A stretch of 5,539 bases of DNA from Xanthobacteraceae bacterium. GTDB taxonomy: Bacteria; Pseudomonadota; Alphaproteobacteria; Rhizobiales; Xanthobacteraceae. Numbering within the stretch: the stretch's first letter is position 1; the number at the start of each line of letters is the position of its first letter. The position numbers and the translations under genes were made by a program. The DNA lies in assembly GCA_030043175.1 (NCBI GenBank), contig JASHYD010001389.1, positions 1-5,539 on the forward strand, given 5' to 3'. Below, piece after piece: positions 1-5,539 of the stretch. The notes beneath the pieces are model-generated. The model made no database searches, was not told the origin of the DNA, and was given only the letters and a program-made list of their open reading frames with translations.

Positions 1-62
1 GAAAAGCAACATGCCCCCGCATTGCGCTGTCCTCTGAAGGCGACACCTCTACCGGAGCTTTG

Positions 63-455
63 ATGGAGAAAAGCCGCATGAAACGCTTGTTTGTGGAGGG
101 CACTATAAGTTTGATGAGCGCGCTTTCGCTCGCTATCTATTCCTGCGTAATCCCTCGCGCCCATGCTTTCGATTCTTCCAAATGGGGACATGACGCCGCA
201 ACTTCGGAATGGTTCCGTTCTCTCAAGAATTCCAGAGGCGAATCGTGCTGCGATTATGCCGATGGCGTGAGGCTTGAAGACCCGGAATGGAGAGAACTTG
301 AAGACCATTCCTTTGAAGTCTTCGCGCGCGAGAAGTGGAATAGGGTTCCAGCTAATCGAGTCCTAAAGGGAACGAACAAGGTTGGATATGCCATCCTTTG
401 GTGGCCGAAGGCTTATGACACTCCAACATGCTTCTTGCCGGGTGCGCAAAATTAG
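63..455 (+). CDS. Small exported Cys-Cys motif protein, rhizobial hypothetical family
   Basis: Predicted secreted or periplasmic protein of 130 residues, function unknown. A signal peptide is visible: basic start (MKR at residues 6-8), hydrophobic stretch to about residue 30, and an AHA cleavage site at 33-35. The mature part has WF at 50-51, SCCD at 61-64, a W..VP segment, and a CFLPG ending with Cys123. This spacing (WF..L, SCCD..D, W..VP, N..G, W, CF.PG) matches, from memory, small secreted hypothetical proteins common in Bradyrhizobium and relatives; three mature cysteines could form a disulfide. Start is uncertain: ATG 63 has GGAG at 54-57 (spacer 5), while ATG 78 has GGAG at 65-68 (spacer 9) and would give a tidier signal peptide of about 30 residues. 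TTG 60 is also in frame. GC is about 51%, clearly below the downstream genes, which may mean foreign origin or low expression. Confidence 0.85.
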   Translation: MEKSRMKRLFVEGTISLMSALSLAIYSCVIPRAHAFDSSKWGHDAATSEWFRSLKNSRGESCCDYADGVRLEDPEWRELEDHSFEVFAREKWNRVPANRVLKGTNKVGYAILWWPKAYDTPTCFLPGAQN

Positions 456-460
456 AGGAG
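454..460 (+). promoter_or_regulatory. Strong Shine-Dalgarno for the 26-codon ORF at 469
   Basis: AGAGGAG overlaps the TAG stop of the preceding gene and stands 8 bases before ATG 469. It is the best purine-rich ribosome site in the window that sits at a normal distance from a start, and its position suggests translational coupling to the gene ending at 455. Confidence 0.5.
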
Positions 461-468
461 TGCGAAAG

Positions 469-549
469 ATGTCCCTACTCGTAGCAAACCCCGTGGAAGA
501 AATGGTTTCACGAGCGCAGGTCGTTGAGGCAGGCACTCTACAGCACTGA
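469..549 (+). CDS. Possible 26-residue small protein or truncated gene start
   Basis: Reading from ATG 469 gives MSLLVANPVEEMVSRAQVVE followed by AGTLQH and a TGA stop. The case for translation is the well-placed AGAGGAG (454-460) and the 13-base gap after the exported-protein gene, as in an operon. The peptide has no membrane segment or signal; its middle (about residues 8-20) could form an amphipathic helix. I do not recognise it. It could be a genuine small protein, or the surviving N-terminus of a longer gene cut off at about 540, since the DNA beyond it looks disorganised. No in-frame continuation is evident past the TGA; the other two + frames stay open for 40-50 codons but are not recognisable. 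Its existence rests on signals alone, not on homology. Confidence 0.4.
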   Translation: MSLLVANPVEEMVSRAQVVEAGTLQH

Positions 550-820
550 TCATCTCGCCCCGACGGCCATCGCTCCGCTTGATCGTCGTCTTGGACTGGC
601 ATCCCCAGGGGTCGGAGCGCTGTCGGTCGATGCAGTGCCGCGAGCCATCGTGCCGTTGACGCCCCACGCCGTGATGTCGGCGAGCCTCGAAGCTCGTTCC
701 GGATAAAAAAGCGCATTGCGCAAAGATCCAGCGCCAATCAGGTGCGGCTTGCTCTTCACAATGGGGCGTTCTGGCTCATATGGCGTGCGCGCAGACAGAC
801 CCGCTCGCAATGGCCGAAGT

Positions 821-1036
821 CTAATCCGCGAGCGTCTCATCAAGTTCGGCGTCATCGAGCATCTCGCGCGCATCAAATCCCGCTGCCGACCCAGCCGCGC
901 GGAAGGGACGCTGTTTCCTGCCGTCGCGCTCGGCATCATAGTCCGGTCCGTGAGCGGCAGGGAGGTTGCGCCCGGCCGAAGCCGAACCTGCCCCGGCCGT
1001 GCGAAATTGGGGTGAGGATCGCGGACCAAGGGCAGG
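821..1036 (-). pseudogene. Possible C-terminal remnant of an unknown minus-strand gene
   Basis: The minus strand from 1036 down to a TAG at 823-821 is open for 71 codons, just after an in-frame TAG at 1039-1037, with no usable start near its beginning. The last residues read FDAREMLDDAELDETLAD, an acidic helical ending of the kind seen at real C-termini, preceded by a Gly/Ala/Arg-rich linker. Codon first positions are rich in G, as in true coding DNA. The plus strand shares the same triplet boundaries and is also open (716-1015), so the direction is not certain. The parent protein is not recognised. If real, it is a truncated gene whose upstream part was lost or replaced where the esterase leader now begins. 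Confidence 0.25.
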
Positions 1037-1104
1037 CTAGCTGGCCGGACTCCCGGGCCCCTTGCGCCGGGCGGTTTGGCGAATTGGTTGCTTTTGAACT
1101 GGAT

Positions 1105-1108
1105 GGAG
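1105..1108 (+). promoter_or_regulatory. Ribosome binding site fixing the esterase start
   Basis: GGAG lies 5 bases before ATG 1114. The same frame is open back to 742, but no comparable site precedes the upstream start codons, and the upstream translation is Arg/Pro-rich and unlike an esterase. This decides for ATG 1114. Confidence 0.6.
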
Positions 1109-1113
1109 AGTGC

Positions 1114-2127
1114 ATGCGCAGGTTTTTTGCACGGACGGGTTCGGTCAGCCGCATCACCGTTGCCAGCCGAGCCCTCGAAAACAACATGCTCGGCGATCCC
1201 TCGGTACGCCCCGTCGATATTTACCTGCCGGCCGGGCACGATGGACGAGACTTGCCGTTGCTGGTCGACCTCGTTGGCTTCACGGGCAGTGGGCTGTCTC
1301 ACACGAATTGGGTCGGCTTTCGTGAGAACCTGCCGGAGCGGCTCGACCGGCTGATTGGCGAACAGAAAATGCCGCCGGTCGCGGTCGCCTTCCCTGACTG
1401 TTTCACGCGGCTCGGGGGCAACCAATACATCAATTCGGCAGCGACTGGCGCCTGGGAGGACTTTCTGCTGCAGGAGATGCTGCCGGCGATCGAACAGCGC
1501 TACGGCTGCGGTGGCCCCGGGCGCCGCGGTGTGTTCGGCAAGAGTTCCGGCGGGTATGGCGCAATCACGCACGCTTTGCGCCACTCCGACATCTGGTCGG
1601 CTGCGGCCTGTCATTCCGGCGATATGGGCTTCGAGCTATGCTACCTACCCGATATGCCGGCGGTGCTGCGCGCCCTCACCGGGGCCGACAACTCGATCGA
1701 GCGCTGGTGGCAGCAACTCGAAGCCGCCGAGAAGCATCCCGGGGATTCCGGCACGGTGATAAATGCGCTCGCCATGGCGGCGAGCTACGACCCCGATCCG
1801 ACACAGTTCCTCGGTATAAGGCTGCCGGTTACAATCGACACTTGCGAGCTGATCGAGGAGCGCTGGGCGAACTGGTCGCGGCAGGATCCCGTCACCGCGA
1901 TCGAAAGCCAAGCAGACAATCTTCGCCCGCTGAAAGCTCTCTACATCGATTGCGGCGAAAAGGACCAGTTCAACCTGCTCTACGGCGCCCGCCGGTTCGT
2001 ACGACGGCTCAATGAGCTTGGGATCGGGCATCGCTACGAGGAGTTCCCCGACAACCATACCGGCGTCGATTACCGGATGGACCAGAGCCTGCCGTTTCTT
2101 GCGCAAGCGCTGTCCGGCCGATGCTAA
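1114..2127 (+). CDS. Alpha/beta-hydrolase, putative esterase (PF00756-type)
   Basis: Serine hydrolase of 337 residues in the putative-esterase family that includes esterase D / S-formylglutathione hydrolase and enterochelin esterase. After an N-terminal strand region, DIYLPAGHD and LVDLVGFTGSG (up to about residue 60) give the usual first strands and oxyanion loop. The nucleophile elbow is GKSSGG at 142-147 with Ser144. D284 in CGEKDQF and H315 in PDNHTG complete a plausible triad in the right order. There is no signal peptide, so it is probably cytoplasmic. An insertion between about residues 170 and 250, with the WW pair in ERWW and LIEERWANW, is probably the substrate lid. The substrate cannot be read from sequence; ferrisiderophore ester, S-formylglutathione or another acyl ester are all possible. 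The gene stands alone, 564 bases after the previous ORF and 433 before the next gene. Confidence 0.88.
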   Translation: MRRFFARTGSVSRITVASRALENNMLGDPSVRPVDIYLPAGHDGRDLPLLVDLVGFTGSGLSHTNWVGFRENLPERLDRLIGEQKMPPVAVAFPDCFTRLGGNQYINSAATGAWEDFLLQEMLPAIEQRYGCGGPGRRGVFGKSSGGYGAITHALRHSDIWSAAACHSGDMGFELCYLPDMPAVLRALTGADNSIERWWQQLEAAEKHPGDSGTVINALAMAASYDPDPTQFLGIRLPVTIDTCELIEERWANWSRQDPVTAIESQADNLRPLKALYIDCGEKDQFNLLYGARRFVRRLNELGIGHRYEEFPDNHTGVDYRMDQSLPFLAQALSGRC

Positions 2128-2294
2128 AGTTCGACAGGCCCGCTGAACGCAGGCCCGCCAGGTCCCCCGAGCACTTTTCGGCCGAAGCCAATCATCTGCC
2201 TGACCATGAGACCGTCGCTCGGCGAGTGGGACCGCACGGTCGTCACCGTTGCAAGTGGAGGCGTGTCTCGAAAAGCCGCAAGTGTTTCTTTCAC
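2124..2294 (-). CDS. Possible 56-residue convergent ORF
   Basis: On the minus strand a GTG at 2294-2292 opens 56 codons that end in a TAG at 2126-2124, overlapping the esterase TAA stop. The translation begins VKETLAAFRDTPPLATVTTV and ends MVRQMIGFGRKVLGGPGGP followed by AFSGPVEL. It lies almost entirely in the gap, so it is not a shadow of an opposite-strand gene. The frame is closed upstream by a TAA in the AT-rich patch near 2320. No convincing ribosome site precedes the GTG, third-position GC is only about 59%, and an open stretch of this length is not rare by chance in GC-rich DNA. Product not recognised. Confidence 0.2.
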   Translation of the reverse strand: MKETLAAFRDTPPLATVTTVRSHSPSDGLMVRQMIGFGRKVLGGPGGPAFSGPVEL

Positions 2295-2560
2295 CTCGGC
2301 CGCGCGTCGGCGGCTTGTTTATATTTATTGCTGCACTCAGGGAGAATCGCGGCACTCATATTTCGGAGGAGGCCCAACCGGGCGGGCGGTCCGTGCGGCG
2401 CGACCCGCGACGCAGAACAATAGGAGAACCATCGCGGTTTGCGAGCTGGCGCTGCGGCGGCAGGCTGGCGCGCTCGGCATGTCACGTGCGAGGATAGCCT
2501 GCAGGCCATTCCGGGGTGGCGCGAATGGCGAACCTTGCAAACAACGACGGGCGGCGAGAC
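2128..2560. other. Intergenic leader between esterase and PepSY gene
   Basis: 433 bases. It contains an 8-base direct repeat AGGCCCGC (2136-2143 and 2151-2158) just after the esterase stop, an AT-rich patch TTGTTTATATTTATTG (2315-2330) that is the likeliest place for a promoter in this gap, and a perfect GGAGGAGG (2365-2372) with no start codon within 20 bases. I could not fit -35/-10 boxes with normal spacing, nor an iron-regulator site (Fur, Irr ICE box, RirA box). No terminator with a T-run follows the esterase. Confidence 0.5.
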
Positions 2561-4099
2561 ATGCGGTCGGCAAATCCTCGAAATCTCATCTGGCAGACGC
2601 TCGTCGTTCTCCACCGCTATCTCGGCGTAGCCGTTGGCCTTCTGATGGTCATGTGGTTCGTGTCCGGGATCGTCATGATGTATATCGGTCTGCCCCGCGT
2701 CACCGACGAAGAGCGGGCGCGGACACTGGAGCCCATTGCGTGGCAGGTCTGCTGTCAATTCCCGCCGCGATTGGCGCCGGATGACGCCCAGCTCTACGGA
2801 GCGCAAGTTGAGAATGTCGCCAGCGCGCCGGTGATGCGTATGCGTCCTGCTGGAAGGGCGGGCTTCGTCCTGGACCTGGAGCAAGGCGCGGTCGTACGAG
2901 TCGATGCGGAGGCAGCGCGGGAGATCGCACTTGACGCGGCCCCGCGCATTATCCGCCATCCGGCCAAGCTGATCGCAGCCGCAGAGATCGAAAGCGACCA
3001 GTGGACTCTTGGCCGCCTGCGCCGCGAACGGCCGCTGTTTCGCTTTGTTTTTGACGATCCCGAGAAGACCAATATCTATGTTTCCGGTTCGAACGCGCAG
3101 GTGGTGCACTGGACAACCGCCACCCAACGTTTCTGGAGTTGGCTCGGCACGATCCCGCATTGGCTTTATTTTTCCCAGTTGCGCAGCAACGTCGTCGTGT
3201 GGACCGAGATCATGATCTGGACCTCGGTCCTCGGCACGTTCCTGACCGTGCTCGGACTCTATCTCGGCATCAGCCAGTTCAAAGCGCGGGCAAGGTTCTC
3301 CCCTTACCGCGGCTGGTTTTACTGGCATCATATCGCGGGGCTGGTATTCGGGATCACCACGCTCACTTTCGTGGTCAGCGGCCTGATTTCCATGAATCCC
3401 TGGGGGTTTTTGGAGGACCGACGCGGCGGAGGCGAGCAGACACGGGTCGAAGGCGGACCTCTAAAATGGGGTGAGGTGCGCGCGTCGCTCGACGCCATTC
3501 GCGCGAAACCCGAGATGGCCGGCTCTGTGAGCCTCGCCACCGTGCCTTTTGCGGGGCAGCTCTACTGGCTGGCGACGCGGCAGGACGGCACCGTCATGCG
3601 GCTTGATGCGCAGGGTGGCAATGCTCCGATGAGCGGGATTGATCTCGCCGAAGCGGCGAAACGGATCGCCGGCGACGTCGAGATTGCGGAACAGGCCCTG
3701 ATCAGCGAAGACGACGCGTATTATTTCCAGGAGAGTGAGCGCTTCGTCCTGCCGGTTTATCGGGTGATACTGAAAGATGATGAGAGCACGCGCTACTATA
3801 TCGATCCGCAAAGTGGCGCGCTCCTGCAACGCGCCGACGCCACCGCGCGCTGGTATCGCTGGCTTTTCGGTGGCCTGCATCGGATCGATTTCACGGCCTG
3901 GATGCGCGCGCGTCCGGCCTGGGACATCATCATGCTCATACTGATGCTTGGCGGGCTTGCTCTGACTACTACCGGTTTCTACCTGGCATTACGGCGCATC
4001 CGAAACGACATAGCGCTGCTGTTCCGCTTTATTGGCAGACGCAAGCCCGCGCTCGCGGAAAAAGGCGATCCCGTAGGGATCGATGGCCGTGCTGCGTGA
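2561..4099 (+). CDS. PepSY-domain inner-membrane protein (PepSY_TM family)
   Basis: Membrane protein of 512 residues with the four-helix PepSY_TM layout: helices at about 21-43, 214-238, 256-278 and 456-477, with large periplasmic loops at 44-213 and 279-455. The helix 1 region has the family's LHRYLG start and WFVSGIVMMY; a PepSY-like stretch lies at about 397-425 (LPVYRVIL, then YYIDPQSG). Histidines at the membrane edges (H18, H200, H256/H257, H440) match the pattern of family members that bind heme and reduce ferrisiderophores, such as FoxB of Pseudomonas; that role is inference. Other members have unknown function. Start choice is open: ATG 2561 (used, a normal 15-17 residues before LHRYLG, weak GGCGAG upstream), ATG 2525 or GTG 2516 would add 12 or 15 residues. 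The next gene lies 303 bases downstream, so co-transcription is not obvious. Confidence 0.9.
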   Translation: MRSANPRNLIWQTLVVLHRYLGVAVGLLMVMWFVSGIVMMYIGLPRVTDEERARTLEPIAWQVCCQFPPRLAPDDAQLYGAQVENVASAPVMRMRPAGRAGFVLDLEQGAVVRVDAEAAREIALDAAPRIIRHPAKLIAAAEIESDQWTLGRLRRERPLFRFVFDDPEKTNIYVSGSNAQVVHWTTATQRFWSWLGTIPHWLYFSQLRSNVVVWTEIMIWTSVLGTFLTVLGLYLGISQFKARARFSPYRGWFYWHHIAGLVFGITTLTFVVSGLISMNPWGFLEDRRGGGEQTRVEGGPLKWGEVRASLDAIRAKPEMAGSVSLATVPFAGQLYWLATRQDGTVMRLDAQGGNAPMSGIDLAEAAKRIAGDVEIAEQALISEDDAYYFQESERFVLPVYRVILKDDESTRYYIDPQSGALLQRADATARWYRWLFGGLHRIDFTAWMRARPAWDIIMLILMLGGLALTTTGFYLALRRIRNDIALLFRFIGRRKPALAEKGDPVGIDGRAA

Positions 4100-4402
4100 C
4101 GGGCGTTAGGCAAGGGCAAATTGAAAGGGGCAAAAGAGGCACGCCCCCGCGAAATAACCAAGCACCCACGGCGCTGCTGGCGACGACGGCGCAAAAAAGG
4201 CTGGAGTCCAGTTGCCGCCCGCATCTTCAAATCGCCAAGCGCCAATGCTGTCCCAGTGTACTACGGCCGCTGGTCGACACAGATCAGGTGGCGGTTGTGG
4301 CGGTTCGATACACCACGCATCATCGCCATCCGCCAGCTCATTGGACGTCAGATCGCTCGGAAAGAGTTGCAGCACTTTGCGGGTTCGGGGGGAGCACAAG
4401 CG
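4100..4402. other. Intergenic region before the second hydrolase
   Basis: 303 bases. The frame of the downstream hydrolase is open back through it, but the translation there is very rich in Arg/Lys and lacks family features, so it is not counted as coding. On the minus strand a 117-codon frame (4459-4106) also spans it; its starting ATG lies inside the hydrolase gene and has no ribosome site. No hairpin with a T-run was found after the PepSY stop at 4099 and no clear promoter boxes. Confidence 0.45.
4387..4394 (+). promoter_or_regulatory. Ribosome binding site fixing the second hydrolase start
   Basis: GGGGGGAG stands 8 bases before ATG 4403. The family-typical N-terminus (DYEAEYDNRARVPEHP) starts right after this ATG, which rules out the longer in-frame starts such as the one near 4121. 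Confidence 0.65.
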
Positions 4403-5242
4403 ATGACCGCAATCGATTACGAAGCCGAATACGACAATCGCGCGCGCGTGCCCGAACACCCCCAGATCTTTGCCCGGTGGGCGACGGATTCAGCATCCTA
4501 TCGGGCCCGACTGCCTGCGTCGCGACAAGCGCGCATCAGCTTCGGCCCAACGCCCCGCGAGGTGATCGACCTGTTCGATGCCCGCCCCGGTGCGCCGCTG
4601 GCGGTGTTCATTCATGGCGGCTGGTGGCGCAATTTCGAGCCATCCTTATTCAGCCATCTCGCGGCAGGCCTCAACGCCCATGGCATCGGCGTTGCGGTAC
4701 CAGGATACAATCTTTGCCCGCAAGTAAGGATAGCCGACATCGTCGATGAGATGCGCCGCGCGCTCGTCGCCCTGTGGCGGCGTTACGGCCAGCGCATGCT
4801 GGTGCTCGGCCATTCGGCCGGCGGTCACCTCACAGCGGTCCTGCTTGCGACGGAGTGGCCGGCACTCGACGACGGCATGCCGGCCGACGTGGTGGCGGCC
4901 GGATATGCCATCTCGGGCGTGTATGATCTTACACCGCTGCTACGCGTATCGGTGAATCAGGATCTTCGCCTTGACACTGACAGCGCGCGAGAAATGTCGC
5001 CGCTGTCGTGGCCGGCACCGCGCGGGCGCGCACTCGACGCAGTGGTGGGGGCGCGCGAGTCGAATGAGTTCCTGCGCCAAAGTCGCGTCATCGCGGACGT
5101 CTGGGGCAAGGCCGGGGTTGTGACTCGCTACGAGGAGATCGCGGGCGCCGATCACTTCAGCGTGCTCGACCCGCTCACCGATCCGAGCAGCGCCATGGTG
5201 GCGCGCCTTCTTTCGCTGGTGCCGAAACCGCGACTGGCGTAA
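4403..5242 (+). CDS. Alpha/beta-hydrolase, kynurenine formamidase-like / BD-FAE type
   Basis: Serine hydrolase of 279 residues, a normal full length for this family, with no signal peptide, so probably cytoplasmic. It opens with the YDNRARVPEHP segment (10-20) typical of a rhizobial group of esterase/lipase-like proteins. HGGWW at 71-75 supplies the oxyanion hole, as HGGYW does in arylformamidases. The nucleophile elbow is GHSAGGH at 136-142 with Ser138. His251 in GADHF is the catalytic histidine. The acid is probably Glu219 in GARESNEF, judged by its distance from Ser138 and His251 compared with mammalian AFMID (Ser162, Asp247, His279). Substrate is unknown: N-formylkynurenine or another small amide or ester are candidates, but no kynureninase or tryptophan dioxygenase gene is adjacent, so the tryptophan pathway is not supported by context. 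It is not closely related to the esterase at 1114. Confidence 0.88.
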   Translation: MTAIDYEAEYDNRARVPEHPQIFARWATDSASYRARLPASRQARISFGPTPREVIDLFDARPGAPLAVFIHGGWWRNFEPSLFSHLAAGLNAHGIGVAVPGYNLCPQVRIADIVDEMRRALVALWRRYGQRMLVLGHSAGGHLTAVLLATEWPALDDGMPADVVAAGYAISGVYDLTPLLRVSVNQDLRLDTDSAREMSPLSWPAPRGRALDAVVGARESNEFLRQSRVIADVWGKAGVVTRYEEIAGADHFSVLDPLTDPSSAMVARLLSLVPKPRLA

Positions 5243-5539
5243 GTCGGAGCGCCTGCCGGTCGGCTTCATAGACGTGCCGCGGACTGTGGCTCTGACCGCG
5301 CGGCCGCGACGGCGCGATGATGTCGTCCATAACGTCCTGTGTCTGATGCCGCATTGCGCTGAGCCGTTTTGCCAGAGTTCGGCGGCCGGTGGCGCCGCGC
5401 CGATGGGCGTGCGCTGTAGGGATTCGCTCCAGACCCGGGCACATCGTCGGCTGGATCGACCACCAACTCCCTTGATGGTTCCGGTGCTGAGCACAATTCG
5501 CAGTTCCTGTATTCGTGGGTCATTGTTGATTGTCGATGG
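5243..5539. other. Downstream region without a supported gene
   Basis: 297 bases. Plus-strand frames are broken by stops shortly after the hydrolase. On the minus strand a frame from ATG 5523 to 5266 (85 codons) begins MTHEYRNCELCSAPEPSREL, with a CxxC pair, but turns into low-complexity Arg/Ala/Ser sequence, and its ATG has no ribosome site. A second minus frame between about 5390 and 5243 also reads plausibly. No intrinsic terminator is visible; CGCGGCCGCG near 5299-5309 is a short GC palindrome without a T-run. Confidence 0.45.

Larger units (their letters stand above)
550..1113. other. Gene-poor region, possibly decayed
   Basis: About 560 bases with no intact gene I can support. Several frames are open in both directions, as expected in GC-rich DNA, but none has a good start signal. 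On the minus strand a stop-terminated stretch ending at 821 reads like a protein C-terminus (listed separately). A short inverted repeat CGAGC-N6-GCTCG lies at 681-696. GCGC-ATT-GCGC at 711-721 is followed on the minus strand by six T (710-705), but a 4-bp stem is too weak to call a terminator. No tRNA, transposase or clear promoter was found. Confidence 0.5.

Noticed and set aside
705..721. Possible minus-strand intrinsic terminator (GCGC hairpin followed by six T)
   Set aside because: The stem is only 4 bp with a 3-base loop and cannot be extended, so it is too weak to call.
742..1113. Upstream extension of the esterase frame (124 extra codons)
   Set aside because: The extension is Arg/Pro-rich, lacks esterase features, and ATG 1114 has a good GGAG at 5 bases.
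550..1614. 354-codon minus-strand frame
   Set aside because: Much of it is antisense to the esterase; the translation is Arg/Pro/Ala-rich with no recognisable domain and no ribosome site at its start.
2289..2347. Sigma-70 promoter in the AT-rich patch
   Set aside because: Candidate boxes (TTTCAC with TATATT, TTGTTT with GAGAAT) are spaced 25 and 21 bases, outside the normal range.
2291..3331. 346-codon minus-strand frame
   Set aside because: It is antisense to the PepSY gene, whose family match is clear; such frames are expected in GC-rich coding DNA.
4121..4402. Upstream extension of the second hydrolase frame (94 extra codons)
   Set aside because: The translation is highly basic and unlike the family; GGGGGGAG before ATG 4403 and the family-typical N-terminus right after it fix the start.
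17..5361. 13-base repeat CCGCATTGCGCTG at 17-29 and 5349-5361, which could look like insertion ends
   Set aside because: A single 13-base direct match in 5.5 kb is within reach of chance, there is no inverted copy or target duplication, and no transposase lies between.
1..5539. CRISPR array, tRNA/rRNA, integrase or toxin-antitoxin pair
   Set aside because: No regularly spaced repeats, no cloverleaf-like sequence with a T-loop motif, and no recognisable recombinase or toxin motifs were found in reading either strand.

Overview
The window looks like chromosomal or accessory DNA of an alphaproteobacterium, most likely a rhizobial relative (Bradyrhizobium or Nitrobacteraceae type). The reasons are the high GC of the three large genes (over 60% where counted by hand), GGAG-type ribosome binding sites, and a small secreted protein of a kind I know mainly from rhizobia. 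The genus is inference; no rRNA or tRNA gene is present to settle it.

Layout, all confident genes on the + strand. (1) 63-455: a small exported protein with a Cys-Cys motif, at only about 51% GC. A 26-codon reading frame (469-549) with a very good Shine-Dalgarno follows it after 13 bases. (2) 550-1113: a gap of about 560 bases without a convincing intact gene; on the minus strand it holds what may be the tail of a decayed gene (821-1036). (3) 1114-2127: an alpha/beta-hydrolase of the putative-esterase (PF00756, esterase D / enterochelin esterase-like) type with a readable catalytic triad. (4) 2128-2560: a second gap, with a possible 56-codon minus-strand ORF ending on top of the esterase stop codon. 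(5) 2561-4099: a four-helix inner-membrane PepSY-domain protein with membrane-facing histidines. (6) 4100-4402: a gap of 303 bases. (7) 4403-5242: a second, unrelated alpha/beta-hydrolase of the kynurenine-formamidase-like / BD-FAE type (HGGWW and GHSAGG motifs). (8) 5243-5539: 297 bases with no supported gene.

How the parts fit: PF00756 esterases and PepSY membrane proteins both occur in siderophore-iron release (ester hydrolysis and ferrisiderophore reduction respectively), so an iron-related role for 1114-4099 can be proposed. However, no TonB-dependent receptor, ABC transporter, Fur/Irr/RirA site or siderophore synthesis gene is visible, and gaps of 300-560 bases argue against one tight operon. 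I see no CRISPR array, intact mobile element, RNA gene or clearly new multi-gene system. The points most worth a second look are the possible minus-strand gene tail, the unlisted short ORFs and the esterase/PepSY pairing.
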